Source: Burkholderiaceae bacterium (GTDB lineage: Bacteria > Pseudomonadota > Gammaproteobacteria > Burkholderiales > Burkholderiaceae_C). From it: DNA of 64,000 nucleotides. Within the stretch, counting starts at the first letter, position 1. Every line of letters starts with the position of its first letter. This document shows positions 27,204 to 36,639 of this stretch, piece after piece. A program made the position numbers and the translations under genes. The stretch is from contig JAMLIT010000004.1 in assembly GCA_023954035.1 (NCBI GenBank), positions 1-64,000 on the forward strand, given 5' to 3'. Below the pieces are notes generated by a model. It saw only the letters and a list, made by a program, of their open reading frames with translations, was not told the origin of the DNA and made no database searches.

Positions 27204-28556
27204 TCAGGAGTTGCCGACCGGCGCCCGGGTGCTTTCGATGAATCCTGCCTCTTCCAGAAGCAGGAAGTCTTCGTCAGCCGCGTCGCCTGCATCCTCGGGT
27301 TGCGACGGGCCGTTGACAGTGGAATCGGCCGCCTTGGCACGGTCGACCGGTTCCTCGACAACGACTTGGTTGCGCCCGCCCTCCTTGGCCAGGTAGGTGG
27401 CCGTGTCTGCGCGGGAAAAGAATTCAAGCACCGACTCGCCGTGCACGTACTGCGTGACGCCGATCGAGACCGTCACCCGGCAACGCATGCCTTCGGACCA
27501 GACGTGATCCTCGACCTGGGCACGCACGCGCTCGCAGGTGTTGAGCGCCGGGAGCAGGGACGTGCCGGGAAAGATCAGCAGGAACTCCTCGCCGCCGTAG
27601 CGCCCGAAAATGTCTTCGTCCCGCACGCTCTGCTGCGCCACGCGCGAGAAGGTGCGCAGCACTTCGTCTCCGCCCAGATGCCCCATTTCATCGTTGATGC
27701 GCTTGAAATGATCCAGATCCAGAATCGCGATGCACAGCGGCAGTCCAAGTTCGTCCGCCAACTGCTTTTGCTCTTCCAGCGCGGCAACGATGTAGCGCCG
27801 GTTGTAGCAGCCCAGCTGCGCGTCGCGCCGGGCGTCTGCCTCGATCGTGCGAATCTTGCGGCTGGCCTGGTTGAGCACCATGTGCAGCAAGGGCACCTTG
27901 CCCGTCAGATAGACGAAGCCTGGAAGCGCGACGGCCAGGGCCGCAAAATGCATGGCCTCGAGTTTCAACAGGGCGAGGTTCTGCTGCTCAAGATAATGCA
28001 GGGCCAGCACGCCGGCATATCCCAGCAGCTGGGCAGCGGCCAGGACAAAGGCGGTGTTTCTCGAGATCCGGTACATGCCGTAGGCGAGCGTCACGAAAGT
28101 GAATGGCGCCAGCAGGATCTGCATGGCAGGGTCCAGATAGACCAGCACAAGCATCGCGCCCAGACAGCAGACGACGATGGGAAGCTTCAGGCGCTTCTCG
28201 CGAAACTTTTGGTGCCAACCCGTGCGAAACAGCAGCACGAACCCTGCCACCCCCGCCGCCACCATGCCAAGGTAGGCCACCAGTGTGCGCCATTGCACAT
28301 AGCCCAGCCAGTGCACCAGAAACGCCACCGCCCCGTAGCCGCCAATGAGAACCAGCGCGATCAGCCACTTCTGCGCATTCGTACGCTGGCGGCGCAAGCG
28401 CAGGGCGTCCGAGTGCCGGCGGGAGAATTGGCCCGAATGGTCCTCCGTGTCATTGAAACCAGAGGCCATGGTGTCGGACAGGGGAAAACCTTCGCTCATC
28501 GCGAAACCCATGTCCCGGCGTGCCGAGAACACCGAGCGGAAACCGAATGCGCTCAT
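27204..28556 (-). CDS. Membrane-anchored GGDEF diguanylate cyclase
   Basis: About 450 residues from the ATG at 28556; a later ATG (MSEGFPL) is also possible. Six hydrophobic segments (about residues 60-240, WLIALVLIGGYGAVAFLV onward) precede a GGDEF domain. The active site is RYGGEEFLLIFPG, and the inhibitory I-site RDED sits five residues before it, so product inhibition by c-di-GMP is expected. LGCYNRRY replaces the usual LTGLYNRR. The substrate-binding DLDHFKRINDEMGHLGGDEVL is intact, so the enzyme is probably active. The C-terminal ~50 residues are an acidic tail. The sensing input of the membrane part is unknown. Confidence 0.9.
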   Translation of the reverse strand: MSAFGFRSVFSARRDMGFAMSEGFPLSDTMASGFNDTEDHSGQFSRRHSDALRLRRQRTNAQKWLIALVLIGGYGAVAFLVHWLGYVQWRTLVAYLGMVAAGVAGFVLLFRTGWHQKFREKRLKLPIVVCCLGAMLVLVYLDPAMQILLAPFTFVTLAYGMYRISRNTAFVLAAAQLLGYAGVLALHYLEQQNLALLKLEAMHFAALAVALPGFVYLTGKVPLLHMVLNQASRKIRTIEADARRDAQLGCYNRRYIVAALEEQKQLADELGLPLCIAILDLDHFKRINDEMGHLGGDEVLRTFSRVAQQSVRDEDIFGRYGGEEFLLIFPGTSLLPALNTCERVRAQVEDHVWSEGMRCRVTVSIGVTQYVHGESVLEFFSRADTATYLAKEGGRNQVVVEEPVDRAKAADSTVNGPSQPEDAGDAADEDFLLLEEAGFIESTRAPVGNS

Positions 28557-28627
28557 GACATGTGCCGCTGGCTGCGGAAAGAGTTGCGAAGAAGCGGGGC
28601 AGGGACCTCTGCGGGTACAGACAAGCA

Positions 28628-28657
28628 ATTAAACCGAAGATAACAGCTTGCAGTCAA
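28628..28657 (-). promoter_or_regulatory. Predicted sigma-70 promoter of the diguanylate cyclase gene
   Basis: On the minus strand TTGACT (28657-28652), an 18-nt spacer and TTTAAT (28633-28628). Transcription would start near 28621, leaving a leader of about 65 nt before the ATG at 28556. It argues against any start codon upstream of about 28620. Confidence 0.5.
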
Positions 28658-28695
28658 TTAATACGAAATGTTACATAACCGCCGTTTGCTTGCGG

Positions 28696-29790
28696 TCAGA
28701 CGTTGAAGAGAAAGTTCAACACGTCGCCGTCCCTCACCACGTATTCCTTGCCTTCCGCGCGCATCTTTCCGGCGTCTTTCGCGCCCTGCTCGCCGCGAAG
28801 GGCGATGAAGTCGTCAAAGGCAATGGTCTGTGCCCGGATAAAGCCGCGCTCGAAATCCCCGTGGATGACACCCGCGGCCTGCGGCGCCGTTGCGCCAACG
28901 GGGATGGTCCAGGCCCGCACTTCCTTGACGCCTGCCGTGAAGTACGTCTGCAGCCCCAGCAATTTGAACGCCCCCCGAATCATCCGCGCGAGTCCTGGCT
29001 CGCTCTGCCCCATCTCGGCCAGGAACATGTCGCGGTCTTCATCGCTCATCTCGGCCATTTCGGCCTCGATCTTTGCGCAAATGGCCACCACCGGCGCGTT
29101 CTGAGCAGCGGCATATTCCTTGAGGCGATCCAGATAGGGGTTATTCTCGAAGCCGTCTTCGCTCACGTTTCCGACAAACATCGCCGGTTTGGCGGTAATA
29201 AGGCAAAACGGCTTGAGAAGCGCCTGCTCTTCCTTGCCGACCTCCACCGAGCGTGCGGGTTTGCCTTCGTTCAGGGCTTCCTGTATGCGGGTGAGCAGGG
29301 CCACCAGCTTGGCGGCCTCCTTGTCATTGCCCGACTTGGCCGCCTTGCTGTAGCGATTGAGCGCCTTGTCCACCGTGGCCAAATCAGCCAGGCACAGCTC
29401 CGTCTGAATGACCTCGATGTCCGAGATGGGATCGACGTGCCCGGCCACGTGGATGACGTTCTCATCATCGAAACAGCGCACCACGTTGACGATGGCGTCG
29501 GTTTCCCGGATGTGCGCCAGAAACTGATTGCCCAGACCCTCGCCCTTGCTGGCGCCCGCCACCAGGCCGGCAATATCGACAAACTCGACGATCGCCGGAA
29601 CAATGCGCTCGGGCCGGATGATCTCGGCCAGTTGCTGCAAGCGCGGGTCAGGGACTTCCACGACGCCCACATTGGGTTCGATGGTGCAAAAGGGATAGTT
29701 CTCGGCCGCGATGCCTGCCTTGGTCAGCGCGTTGAAAAGGGTGGACTTGCCAACATTGGGCAGGCCCACGATGCCGCATTGAAGGCTCAT
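28696..29790 (-). CDS. ychF: YchF/OLA1-type redox-regulated ATPase
   Basis: 364 residues of the Obg-related family that prefers ATP. The P-loop is [22 protein letters not shown] at the N-terminus. G3 is [21 protein letters not shown], with the YchF-specific NxxE-like region replacing NKxD, and the C-terminal TGS-like domain ends [20 protein letters not shown]. It binds ribosomes and is linked to stress and redox responses in E. coli. Monocistronic here: the divergent ubiH-type gene starts 146 nt away. Confidence 0.96.
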   Translation of the reverse strand: MSLQCGIVGLPNVGKSTLFNALTKAGIAAENYPFCTIEPNVGVVEVPDPRLQQLAEIIRPERIVPAIVEFVDIAGLVAGASKGEGLGNQFLAHIRETDAIVNVVRCFDDENVIHVAGHVDPISDIEVIQTELCLADLATVDKALNRYSKAAKSGNDKEAAKLVALLTRIQEALNEGKPARSVEVGKEEQALLKPFCLITAKPAMFVGNVSEDGFENNPYLDRLKEYAAAQNAPVVAICAKIEAEMAEMSDEDRDMFLAEMGQSEPGLARMIRGAFKLLGLQTYFTAGVKEVRAWTIPVGATAPQAAGVIHGDFERGFIRAQTIAFDDFIALRGEQGAKDAGKMRAEGKEYVVRDGDVLNFLFNV

Positions 29791-29935
29791 GAAATTCCTT
29801 GAAGTGAGATCGCGCGCCGCGAAGAGGCCGTTCCCTTCCGCGGGTAGGTCTTTGCGAGCGATGTGGCAATCGGTGCGGGAAAGCGCACGATTTTAGCCAC
29901 CTGAGGGTTTCGGAGCAGGCTTCTACAATCCACCG

Positions 29936-31111
29936 ATGCCCAAGTCCTATGACGTCTGTATTCGCGGCGCGGGCGTGGTCGGCCGCACGCTGGCTCTGCT
30001 GCTTGCGCGCGAGCGCTTTCGCGTGGCTCTGGTCAACGATCCCGCTGCGCAAGAAAGCGGCCCTGCCGATGTACGTGCCTACGCGCTCAATGCAGCCTCT
30101 CACGCCCTGCTGGAGTCGCTGCGCTGCTGGCCCGATCCCGAGCATGCAACCGCCGTGCTGCACATGCATGTCTGCGGCGATCATGGCGGCGAGTTGCATT
30201 TTGACGCTGCAGCCCAGCAGGTTCCGGCGCTGGCATGGATTGCCGACGTGCCCGCGCTGCAAGCCCGCCTGGCAGAGGCCTTGCGCTACCAGCCACAGGT
30301 CGAACAGGTGGACGGCGCCGTTGATGCAGCGTTGACCGTGGTCTGCGAAGGCCGCGGCAGCCGCAGCCGCGAAGAACTTGGCGTTCGGTGGGATGCCTCA
30401 CCTTACTCGCAGACGGCTGTTGCTGCCCGCATCATCGGCACCCTGGCGCACGAGCAAACGGCGCGGCAATGGTTTTCGGCCGACGGCATTCTGGCGCTTC
30501 TACCGCTTGGCGGCGCGCAGGGCAAAGAAATGGCCGTGGTCTGGTCGGTCACGCCCGAACGCGCCACCGAGCTGCTGGCGCACAGCGAGCAGGTATTTGC
30601 CGGCGAACTCGCGCACGCCAGCGGTGGCTGCCTGGGCGCCCTGCAGATGCATGGCGAGCGCCGGGCCTGGCCGCTGCAACTGGCGTGCGCCGAGCGCTGG
30701 TGCGGGCCGATGGCAGGCGCCGCAGGCGCTGAATCGGCTTGGGTTCTGGCAGGTGATGCTGCCCATACCGTGCACCCCCTCTCGGGCCAGGGATTGAATC
30801 TGGGCCTGGGCGACGTACAGGCGCTGGCTCGGCTGCTCGCTGCGCGCGGCAGTTGGCGCGGCTTGGGAGACTTGCGGCTTCTGCGCCGGTACGAGCGGGA
30901 GCGAAAAAGCGCCTTGCTGCCCATGCGCCTGACGACTGACGCCCTCGCGCTCTTGTTTGCGCGACCAGAAGCGACGGTGCAAAGCCTGCGCAACTGGGGC
31001 ATGCAAGGATTTGACCGCAGCGGTCCACTCAAGCACTGGATGGCTCGCCAGGCCATGAACACCGACCCGGCCGCAAGTTTTGCTGCATTTCAAGGAAACA
31101 CTGTCCCATGA
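29936..31111 (+). CDS. UbiH/COQ6-family FAD-dependent ubiquinone hydroxylase
   Basis: 391 residues. The N-terminal VCIRGAGVVGRTLALLLARERFRVAL is the dinucleotide-binding GxGxxG fold. WVLAGDAAHTVHPLSGQGLNLGLGDVQAL is the conserved FAD/ubiquinone hydroxylase motif of the UbiH/UbiF/UbiI group. It hydroxylates the aromatic ring of a ubiquinone precursor; which position cannot be told from sequence. The DG motif in the middle is weak. The stop overlaps dsbC by 4 nt (ATGA). Confidence 0.88.
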   Translation: MPKSYDVCIRGAGVVGRTLALLLARERFRVALVNDPAAQESGPADVRAYALNAASHALLESLRCWPDPEHATAVLHMHVCGDHGGELHFDAAAQQVPALAWIADVPALQARLAEALRYQPQVEQVDGAVDAALTVVCEGRGSRSREELGVRWDASPYSQTAVAARIIGTLAHEQTARQWFSADGILALLPLGGAQGKEMAVVWSVTPERATELLAHSEQVFAGELAHASGGCLGALQMHGERRAWPLQLACAERWCGPMAGAAGAESAWVLAGDAAHTVHPLSGQGLNLGLGDVQALARLLAARGSWRGLGDLRLLRRYERERKSALLPMRLTTDALALLFARPEATVQSLRNWGMQGFDRSGPLKHWMARQAMNTDPAASFAAFQGNTVP

Positions 31112-31827
31112 AGACTCTCCATTGGCTGCTGGCCGGCGCCGCGCTGGCCACCGGCGTTTGCGCGCCAGCGCAGGAAAGCGCCATTCGAAAAACCCTGGCG
31201 GAACGCATTCCGCAGCTGGAGAAAATCGATGAAGTCCGCAGTACGCCCATGCCCGGCCTGTACGAAGTGCGCATCGGGACCGATGTGTTCTACAGCGACG
31301 CCAAGGGAAACTACCTGATCCAGGGGGAATTGATCGACACCCAGGCGCGGCGCAACCTCACCGAGGACCGCATTGCCAAGCTGAGCGCAGTCGATTTCTC
31401 CGACCTGCCGCTGGCCGACGCGTTCACCGTGGTGCATGGCAACGGCTCGCGCAAGCTCGCCGTGTTTGAAGACCCCAACTGCGGCTACTGCAAGCGCTTC
31501 GAGCGCGATTTGCAGAAAGTGCAGGACGTGACGATCTACACCTTCCTCTACCCCATCCTCAGCCCCGATTCGGCCGAAAAGTCGCGCAATATCTGGTGCG
31601 CCAAGGACCGCGTGGCCGCCTGGCAAGATCACATGCTTCGCGAGAAAGTGCCCGCAGCGGCCAGTTGCGACACCAGCGCGCTGCAACGCAACCTTGCGTT
31701 TGGCAAGAAGCACAAGATCACCGGCACGCCGACGCTGATCTTTGTCGATGGCAGCCGCGTGCCAGGGGCCATCAACGACGTAGAAGTTGAAAAGCGTTTG
31801 ACGCAGGCGCTATCGTCCGCGAAATGA
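31108..31827 (+). CDS. dsbC: Periplasmic thiol:disulfide isomerase DsbC
   Basis: 239 residues. A signal peptide (KTLHWLLAGAALATGVCAPAQES, cleavage near residue 22) precedes the dimerisation domain and the thioredoxin-fold domain. The active site is FEDPNCGYCKRFE, and the cis-Pro loop is ITGTPTLIFVDGSRVPGA. It rearranges wrong disulfides in exported proteins. It overlaps ubiH-type upstream and the M61 peptidase downstream by 4 nt each. Confidence 0.95.
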   Translation: MKTLHWLLAGAALATGVCAPAQESAIRKTLAERIPQLEKIDEVRSTPMPGLYEVRIGTDVFYSDAKGNYLIQGELIDTQARRNLTEDRIAKLSAVDFSDLPLADAFTVVHGNGSRKLAVFEDPNCGYCKRFERDLQKVQDVTIYTFLYPILSPDSAEKSRNIWCAKDRVAAWQDHMLREKVPAAASCDTSALQRNLAFGKKHKITGTPTLIFVDGSRVPGAINDVEVEKRLTQALSSAK

Positions 31828-33635
31828 GCGCCCGCCGCAGCCTGCCCGTCGCGCTCACCCACAAGCCTGCATCGGGCGTGCATTTCCGCGTTGAGCTGCG
31901 CGATCTGCACGCGCACCTCTTCGCCATCACGCTGCACTTGCCGCAGCCGCAGGCAAAGCAAACGTTCCAGCTGCCCGCCTGGATTCCCGGCAGCTATTTG
32001 CTGCGCGAATTTTCCAAGCACCTGCAGGGACTGCAGGCTTGGCAAGGCGGCCAACCCATCGCCCTGACGCAATTGGACAAATGCACCTGGCGCACCGATG
32101 GCGCCAGCAATGCCGCTCTGGAATTGCGCTACGAGGTCTACGCGGCCGACACCTCCGTGCGCAGCGCGTGGCTGGACGCCTCACGTGCTTTTTTCAATGG
32201 CACCAGCGTGTTCTTGCGGGCGCTTGGGTTTGAGCAAGCGCCGCACACTGTGCAGATCGTCGCACCGGCTGGAAAGCCAGATTGGCGCCTGGCCACGGCG
32301 CTTTGCGCTGAAAAGGTGGACGGCAGCGGATTTGGGCGTTACAGCGCCGGCAACTACGACGAACTCGTGGACTGCCCCGTGGAGATAGGTCCGTTCTGGG
32401 AAGGAGCGTTTGACACCGGCGGAATCCACCACCGTTGGGTAGTAAGCGGCGCCGCGCCGTCCTTTGACGGAGCGCGGCTGCTGGCCGACGCGCAAAAAAT
32501 CTGTGCTGCAGCCATTGCGTTCTGGCACGGCGCGGAGACCCCGCCGCTGTGCGACTACGTCTTTTTGCTCAATGCCGTGGACGATGGCTACGGCGGGCTC
32601 GAGCACCGCAGCTCCACGGCATTGATCGCCGCCCGGCGCGACCTCCCGCGCAGCCACGGCGACGGCGAAGCCACCTGGAAACCCGGCGACGGCTACATCA
32701 CACTGCTGGGCCTCATCAGCCACGAGTATTTCCACACCTGGAACGTCAAGCGCCTGCGGCCCAGCGAGTTCGAACATTACGACTACGCCCACGAGAACTA
32801 CACCCAGCTCTTGTGGTTCTTCGAAGGCTTCACCAGCTACTACGACGACCTGCTGCTGGTGCGTGCCGGCTTGGTGGACGCCGCCGGTTACCTCAAGCTG
32901 CTGGCCAAAACCATCAACCAGGTGCTGCAGACGCCTGGACGCCTGCAGCAAAGCGTCGCCCAGGCCAGCTTTGACGCCTGGGTGAAGTACTACCGTCAGG
33001 ACGAAAACACCCCCAACGCCACGGTCAGCTACTACACCAAGGGCGCTCTCGTGGCCTTGTGCCTGGACCTCAGCTTGCGGCGCGAAGGCCACACCACGCT
33101 GGACGCGGTGATGCGCGCACTGTGGCAGCGCTGCCAAGGTGGCCCGATGCAGGAATCCGATGTGCTGGCGGTGCTGCAGGAGCTTTCGGGGCGCAGCTAC
33201 GCCAGTGAGATCAAGGTCTGGGTCCATTCGATGGACGAACTACCACTTAGCGAACTGCTTGCAGCACATGGGGTGCAGATGCAGGCCGACGCAGCGCAGC
33301 CGGCACAACGCCTGGGGCTGCGCGTGGTGCCGGGCGATGGCGTGCGCATCAAGACCGTGCTGCGCGGCGGCCTGGCCGAGCGCGCCGGGCTGGCCGCGGG
33401 GGACGAATGGCTGGGCATTGAAACGTCTGCCGGAGCCTGGCGCCTGTTGCGCCTGGACGATTTGCCGCTGTATGCGCCGCCCGACGCGGCACAGGTGACG
33501 GCCCTCGTTGCACGCGACCAGCGGCTGCTTCGCCTGCCCCTTGAGCTCTCGGCCGGTCCGGACGCTGCAAGCGACACCGTGCAGCTGCGATTGACCGACC
33601 CGAACTTGGCGGCACGCTGGCTTTCGGCGAGCTAG
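31824..33635 (+). CDS. M61 family metallopeptidase with PDZ domain
   Basis: 603 residues. An N-terminal beta domain begins with [25 protein letters not shown] and has [18 protein letters not shown]. The zinc motif [14 protein letters not shown] (HExxH) lies near residue 300, after [11 protein letters not shown], and a downstream Glu ([17 protein letters not shown]) is the third ligand. The C-terminal ~100 residues form a PDZ domain ([21 protein letters not shown]). These are glycyl-type aminopeptidases related to M1. No signal peptide, so it is probably cytosolic. Translationally coupled to dsbC. Confidence 0.92.
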   Translation: MSARRSLPVALTHKPASGVHFRVELRDLHAHLFAITLHLPQPQAKQTFQLPAWIPGSYLLREFSKHLQGLQAWQGGQPIALTQLDKCTWRTDGASNAALELRYEVYAADTSVRSAWLDASRAFFNGTSVFLRALGFEQAPHTVQIVAPAGKPDWRLATALCAEKVDGSGFGRYSAGNYDELVDCPVEIGPFWEGAFDTGGIHHRWVVSGAAPSFDGARLLADAQKICAAAIAFWHGAETPPLCDYVFLLNAVDDGYGGLEHRSSTALIAARRDLPRSHGDGEATWKPGDGYITLLGLISHEYFHTWNVKRLRPSEFEHYDYAHENYTQLLWFFEGFTSYYDDLLLVRAGLVDAAGYLKLLAKTINQVLQTPGRLQQSVAQASFDAWVKYYRQDENTPNATVSYYTKGALVALCLDLSLRREGHTTLDAVMRALWQRCQGGPMQESDVLAVLQELSGRSYASEIKVWVHSMDELPLSELLAAHGVQMQADAAQPAQRLGLRVVPGDGVRIKTVLRGGLAERAGLAAGDEWLGIETSAGAWRLLRLDDLPLYAPPDAAQVTALVARDQRLLRLPLELSAGPDAASDTVQLRLTDPNLAARWLSAS

Positions 33636-33691
33636 GGGCGCGCCCGCCCTTTCGGTATAGTTTCCTGTTTGGCATTGATGGGAGAAAAAGT

Positions 33692-34471
33692 ATGTCCTAC
33701 ACCTCGATCGAAGTGCGCACCGAAGCCGAGAAAGTCGGCGTGATCACACTCAACCGTCCCAAACAGCTCAATGCGCTCAACGACCAGCTCATGGACGAGC
33801 TGGGTGAGGCCCTGCACATTTTTGACAGCGACGAGGGCATCGGCTGCATCGTCCTCACCGGCAGCGAGAAGGCTTTTGCCGCTGGCGCGGATATTGGCGC
33901 CATGGCCAAGTTCAGTTTTGCCGATGCGTACAAGGGCGACTACATCTCACGCAACTGGGAAACCATCCGTTCCATTCGCAAACCGGTCATCGCCGCCGTC
34001 AGCGGCTTTGCGCTGGGGGGCGGCTGCGAGTTGGCGATGATGTGCGACTTCATCATTGCCGCTGACAACGCCAAGTTTGGCCAGCCCGAGATCAAGCTGG
34101 GCGTGATTCCCGGCGCCGGAGGCACGCAGCGCCTGCCGCGCGCAGTGGGCAAGTCCAAGGCCATGGACATGGCCCTCACCGGCCGCATGATGGATGCCGT
34201 GGAAGCCGAGCGCTCCGGACTGGTCAGCCGCGTCGTGCCGCTGGACAAACTGCAGGACGAAGCCTTGGGCGCTGCGCTGGTCATCAGCGATTTTTCGCGC
34301 ATTGCCGTGATGGCGGCCAAAGAATCTGTCAACCGCGCCTTCGAGAGCGGCCTGTCGGACGGCGTGATGTTTGAGCGGCGCCTGTTCCACGCGCTGTTTG
34401 CCACAGCAGACCAGAAGGAAGGCATGGACGCCTTCGTCAACAAGCGCAAGGCCGTGTTCACGCATCTTTGA
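33692..34471 (+). CDS. Enoyl-CoA hydratase
   Basis: 259 residues of the crotonase superfamily. The oxyanion-hole segment is [11 protein letters not shown], and the two catalytic Glu positions are in [15 protein letters not shown] and [19 protein letters not shown]. The length and the C-terminal [19 protein letters not shown] with [12 protein letters not shown] match short-chain enoyl-CoA hydratases used in fatty-acid or phenylacetate degradation. The ribosome binding site GGGAG is 8 nt before the ATG. It stands alone between the M61 gene and the tRNA gene. Confidence 0.93.
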   Translation: MSYTSIEVRTEAEKVGVITLNRPKQLNALNDQLMDELGEALHIFDSDEGIGCIVLTGSEKAFAAGADIGAMAKFSFADAYKGDYISRNWETIRSIRKPVIAAVSGFALGGGCELAMMCDFIIAADNAKFGQPEIKLGVIPGAGGTQRLPRAVGKSKAMDMALTGRMMDAVEAERSGLVSRVVPLDKLQDEALGAALVISDFSRIAVMAAKESVNRAFESGLSDGVMFERRLFHALFATADQKEGMDAFVNKRKAVFTHL

Positions 34472-34506
34472 TAGCGCGTTCCAAGATTTCACCCGGAAAT
34501 CTGTTC

Positions 34507-34512
34507 TATAAT
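34507..34512 (+). promoter_or_regulatory. -10 box of the tRNA gene
   Basis: A consensus TATAAT ends 9 nt before the first base of the tRNA. I see no good -35 hexamer at 16-18 nt, so only the -10 element is claimed. Confidence 0.55.
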
Positions 34513-34521
34513 TTTGCTCTC

Positions 34522-34598
34522 GGTGATATAGCTCAGTTGGTTAGAGCGCAGCATTCATAATGCTGATGTCGGTGGTTCAAGTCCACCTATCACCACCA
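34522..34598 (+). tRNA. tRNA with CAU anticodon (probably elongator tRNA-Met)
   Basis: 77 nt. The acceptor stem GGTGATA pairs with TATCACC, followed by A and an encoded CCA (34596-34598). The D-loop is AGCTCAGTTGGTTAGAGC, the anticodon arm GCAGCATTCATAATGCTG carries CAU, and the T arm is GGTGGTTCAAGTCCACC. The first pair G-C rules out an initiator tRNA. CAU also occurs in tRNA-Ile2, where the C is converted to lysidine; the body sequence does not settle it for me, though elongator Met is more likely. Confidence 0.93.
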
Positions 34599-34605
34599 GA
34601 TTCAA

Positions 34606-34635
34606 CCCCTTGCAGGCTGCCTGCAAGGGGTTTTT
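34606..34635 (+). terminator. Rho-independent terminator of the tRNA gene
   Basis: A perfect 11-bp stem CCCCTTGCAGG / CCTGCAAGGGG with a 3-nt loop, followed by five T. It begins 8 nt after the tRNA CCA, so the tRNA is a single-gene transcript. Confidence 0.92.
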
Positions 34636-34695
34636 GCTTTGTCTGCCGCAAGCTTGCAAGCCTAGAATCCTTCTTTTCAGCCCCTGGATAGACCC

Positions 34696-35124
34696 ATGAC
34701 CCGCTGCAGCCGCCCCCGCGCGTTTCGCCGTCCAAGCCTTGCCGTGTTGCTCACCCTGTGTGCGGCAGGCCTGCTGCCCGCCGCCCCGGCGCTGGCCCAA
34801 GTGCCCGGCGACTTGGGCGGTTCGCGCACTTTCCCCGATCAGGCCAAGCGCGGCACGCTTACCGTTTTGTCCACCGTGAATGCGGAAATCGACGGTAAAC
34901 CCGTGCGCATGGCGCCGGGCATGCGGCTGCTCAGCCCGCAAAATTCGCTCATCATGCTGCACACCGTGATCGGCAAGCAGTACGTGGTGAACTACCGGAT
35001 GGAGCCCAGCACAGGCATGCTCCACACCGCCTGGATTCTGAACAAAGCCGAAATCGCCCTGCCGCGCCCCGGCAGCACAGCGCAGCGCAACTTTCGCTTT
35101 GAGAGCGACGTCGATCCGCGATAA
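34696..35124 (+). CDS. Conserved exported protein of unknown function
   Basis: 142 residues with a clear Sec signal peptide: a basic N-terminus (RCSRPRAFRRPS), a hydrophobic core (LAVLLTLCAAGLLPAAPALA) and probable cleavage after ALA. The mature protein has TFPDQAKRGTLTVLS and MRLLSPQNSLIMLHTVIGKQY, suggesting a small beta-rich periplasmic protein with no recognisable motif. No cysteines remain after cleavage. It lies 69 nt upstream of miaB and may share its transcript. Confidence 0.7.
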   Translation: MTRCSRPRAFRRPSLAVLLTLCAAGLLPAAPALAQVPGDLGGSRTFPDQAKRGTLTVLSTVNAEIDGKPVRMAPGMRLLSPQNSLIMLHTVIGKQYVVNYRMEPSTGMLHTAWILNKAEIALPRPGSTAQRNFRFESDVDPR

Positions 35125-35193
35125 ACCGCGGGCATTTTTTGAGCTGTGCCAGGGCTGGCGGCGGCTTGGGGCATGGCCCTGCGAGATTTCTTC

Positions 35194-36528
35194 ATGAGCA
35201 AAAAAGTCTTTATCAAAACCTTTGGCTGCCAGATGAACGAGTACGACTCGGACAAGATGCTGGACGTGATGCGCGCTGCGGAAGGCTACGAACCGACGCA
35301 GGACGTCGAAGAAGCCGACCTGATCCTGTTCAACACCTGCTCGGTGCGCGAAAAGGCGCAGGAAAAGGTGTTTTCCGACCTGGGCCGGGTGCGCCACCTC
35401 AAGGAGCGCGGCGTGCAAATCGGTGTGGGCGGCTGCGTCGCCAGCCAGGAAGGCGCGGAGATCATCAAGCGCGCGCCGTATGTCGACATCGTGTTCGGGC
35501 CGCAGACCTTGCACCGTCTGCCGCAGCTTCTGGAGCAGCGCCGCGTGCAGGCCCGCCCGCAGGTGGACATCAGCTTCCCCGAAATTGAAAAATTCGACCA
35601 CCTGCCGCCCGCGCGTGTCGAGGGTGCATCGGCCTTTGTCTCCATCATGGAAGGCTGCAGCAAGTACTGCAGCTACTGCGTGGTGCCTTACACCCGCGGC
35701 GAAGAAGTCAGCCGACCGTTTGACGACGTGCTGGTCGAAGTGGCGGGCCTGGCCGACCAGGGAGTGAAGGAAATCACCCTGCTGGGCCAGAACGTCAACG
35801 CCTATCGCGGGCCCATGGGCGACACGGCCGAAATCGCCGATTTCGCCTTGCTTCTGGAGTACGTGGCCGAGATTCCCGGCATCGAGCGCCTGCGCTTCAC
35901 CACCAGCCACCCGAACGAGTTCACGCCGCGCCTGATCGAGGCCTACGCGCGCATTCCCAAATTAGCCAACCACCTGCACCTGCCCGTGCAGCACGGCTCG
36001 GACCGCATCCTGATGGCGATGAAGCGCGGTTACACGGCCATGGAATACAAGAGCACGGTGAAGAAGCTGCGCGCCATCCGGCCTGACCTGGCGATGAGCA
36101 GCGACTTCATCGTCGGCTTCCCCGGTGAGACCGAAGAGGATTTCGCCAAGATGATGAAGCTGATCGACGACATTGGCTTCGACAACTCCTTCAGTTTCAT
36201 CTTTAGCCCCCGCCCCGGCACGCCCGCCGCCAACCTCCACGACGAAACGCCGGGCGACGTGAAGCTCAAGCGTCTGCACCAGTTGCAGGCCGTCATCAAC
36301 ACCAACATCAAAACGATCAGTGAGCAACGCGTCGGCACGGTGCAGCGCATTCTGGTGGAAGGCGCATCCAAGCGCGACGCGGACGAGCTGATGGGCCGCA
36401 CCGAGTGCAACCGCGTGGTGAACTTCGCCGGCCAGCCAAGGCTGGTGGGGCAGATGGTGGACGTCACCATCACCGAAGCCAAGGCCTACACCTTGCGCGG
36501 CGAAGTGCTGGTGCGCGAGGCGGCGTAG
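35194..36528 (+). CDS. miaB: tRNA-2-methylthio-N6-dimethylallyladenosine synthase
   Basis: 444 residues from [20 protein letters not shown] radical-SAM methylthiotransferase that adds the 2-methylthio group to i6A37 of tRNAs. The N-terminal domain has three cluster cysteines ([31 protein letters not shown]). The radical-SAM CxxxCxxC is [18 protein letters not shown], and [11 protein letters not shown] follows. The TRAM domain ends the protein. The ATG at 35194 was chosen over upstream in-frame ATGs because the conserved N-terminus starts here. Confidence 0.96.
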   Translation: MSKKVFIKTFGCQMNEYDSDKMLDVMRAAEGYEPTQDVEEADLILFNTCSVREKAQEKVFSDLGRVRHLKERGVQIGVGGCVASQEGAEIIKRAPYVDIVFGPQTLHRLPQLLEQRRVQARPQVDISFPEIEKFDHLPPARVEGASAFVSIMEGCSKYCSYCVVPYTRGEEVSRPFDDVLVEVAGLADQGVKEITLLGQNVNAYRGPMGDTAEIADFALLLEYVAEIPGIERLRFTTSHPNEFTPRLIEAYARIPKLANHLHLPVQHGSDRILMAMKRGYTAMEYKSTVKKLRAIRPDLAMSSDFIVGFPGETEEDFAKMMKLIDDIGFDNSFSFIFSPRPGTPAANLHDETPGDVKLKRLHQLQAVINTNIKTISEQRVGTVQRILVEGASKRDADELMGRTECNRVVNFAGQPRLVGQMVDVTITEAKAYTLRGEVLVREAA

Positions 36529-36580
36529 AACACCGAAAGTGCCCCTGAAGCACGAACAGGGTCAAGTGCCATTTTGCTTC

Positions 36581-36639
36581 TATTTTTATAGCTTCTAACG
36601 CTTATCCAATAAGCGCTAGAGGCCTAAAATACTTGAAAT
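36581..36639 (+). repeat. Dispersed palindromic repeat, copy d
   Basis: Reads TTTATAGCTTCTAACGCTT, spacer ATCCAAT, AAGCGCTAGAGGCC, then TAAAATACTTGAAAT. It lies between the convergent genes miaB and ffh and ends one base before the ffh stop codon. One of the best copies of the family. Confidence 0.75.

Noticed and set aside
34522-34598. Initiator tRNA-fMet
   Set aside because: The first acceptor pair is G-C, whereas initiator tRNAs have an unpaired first base, and the anticodon stem lacks the three consecutive G-C pairs.
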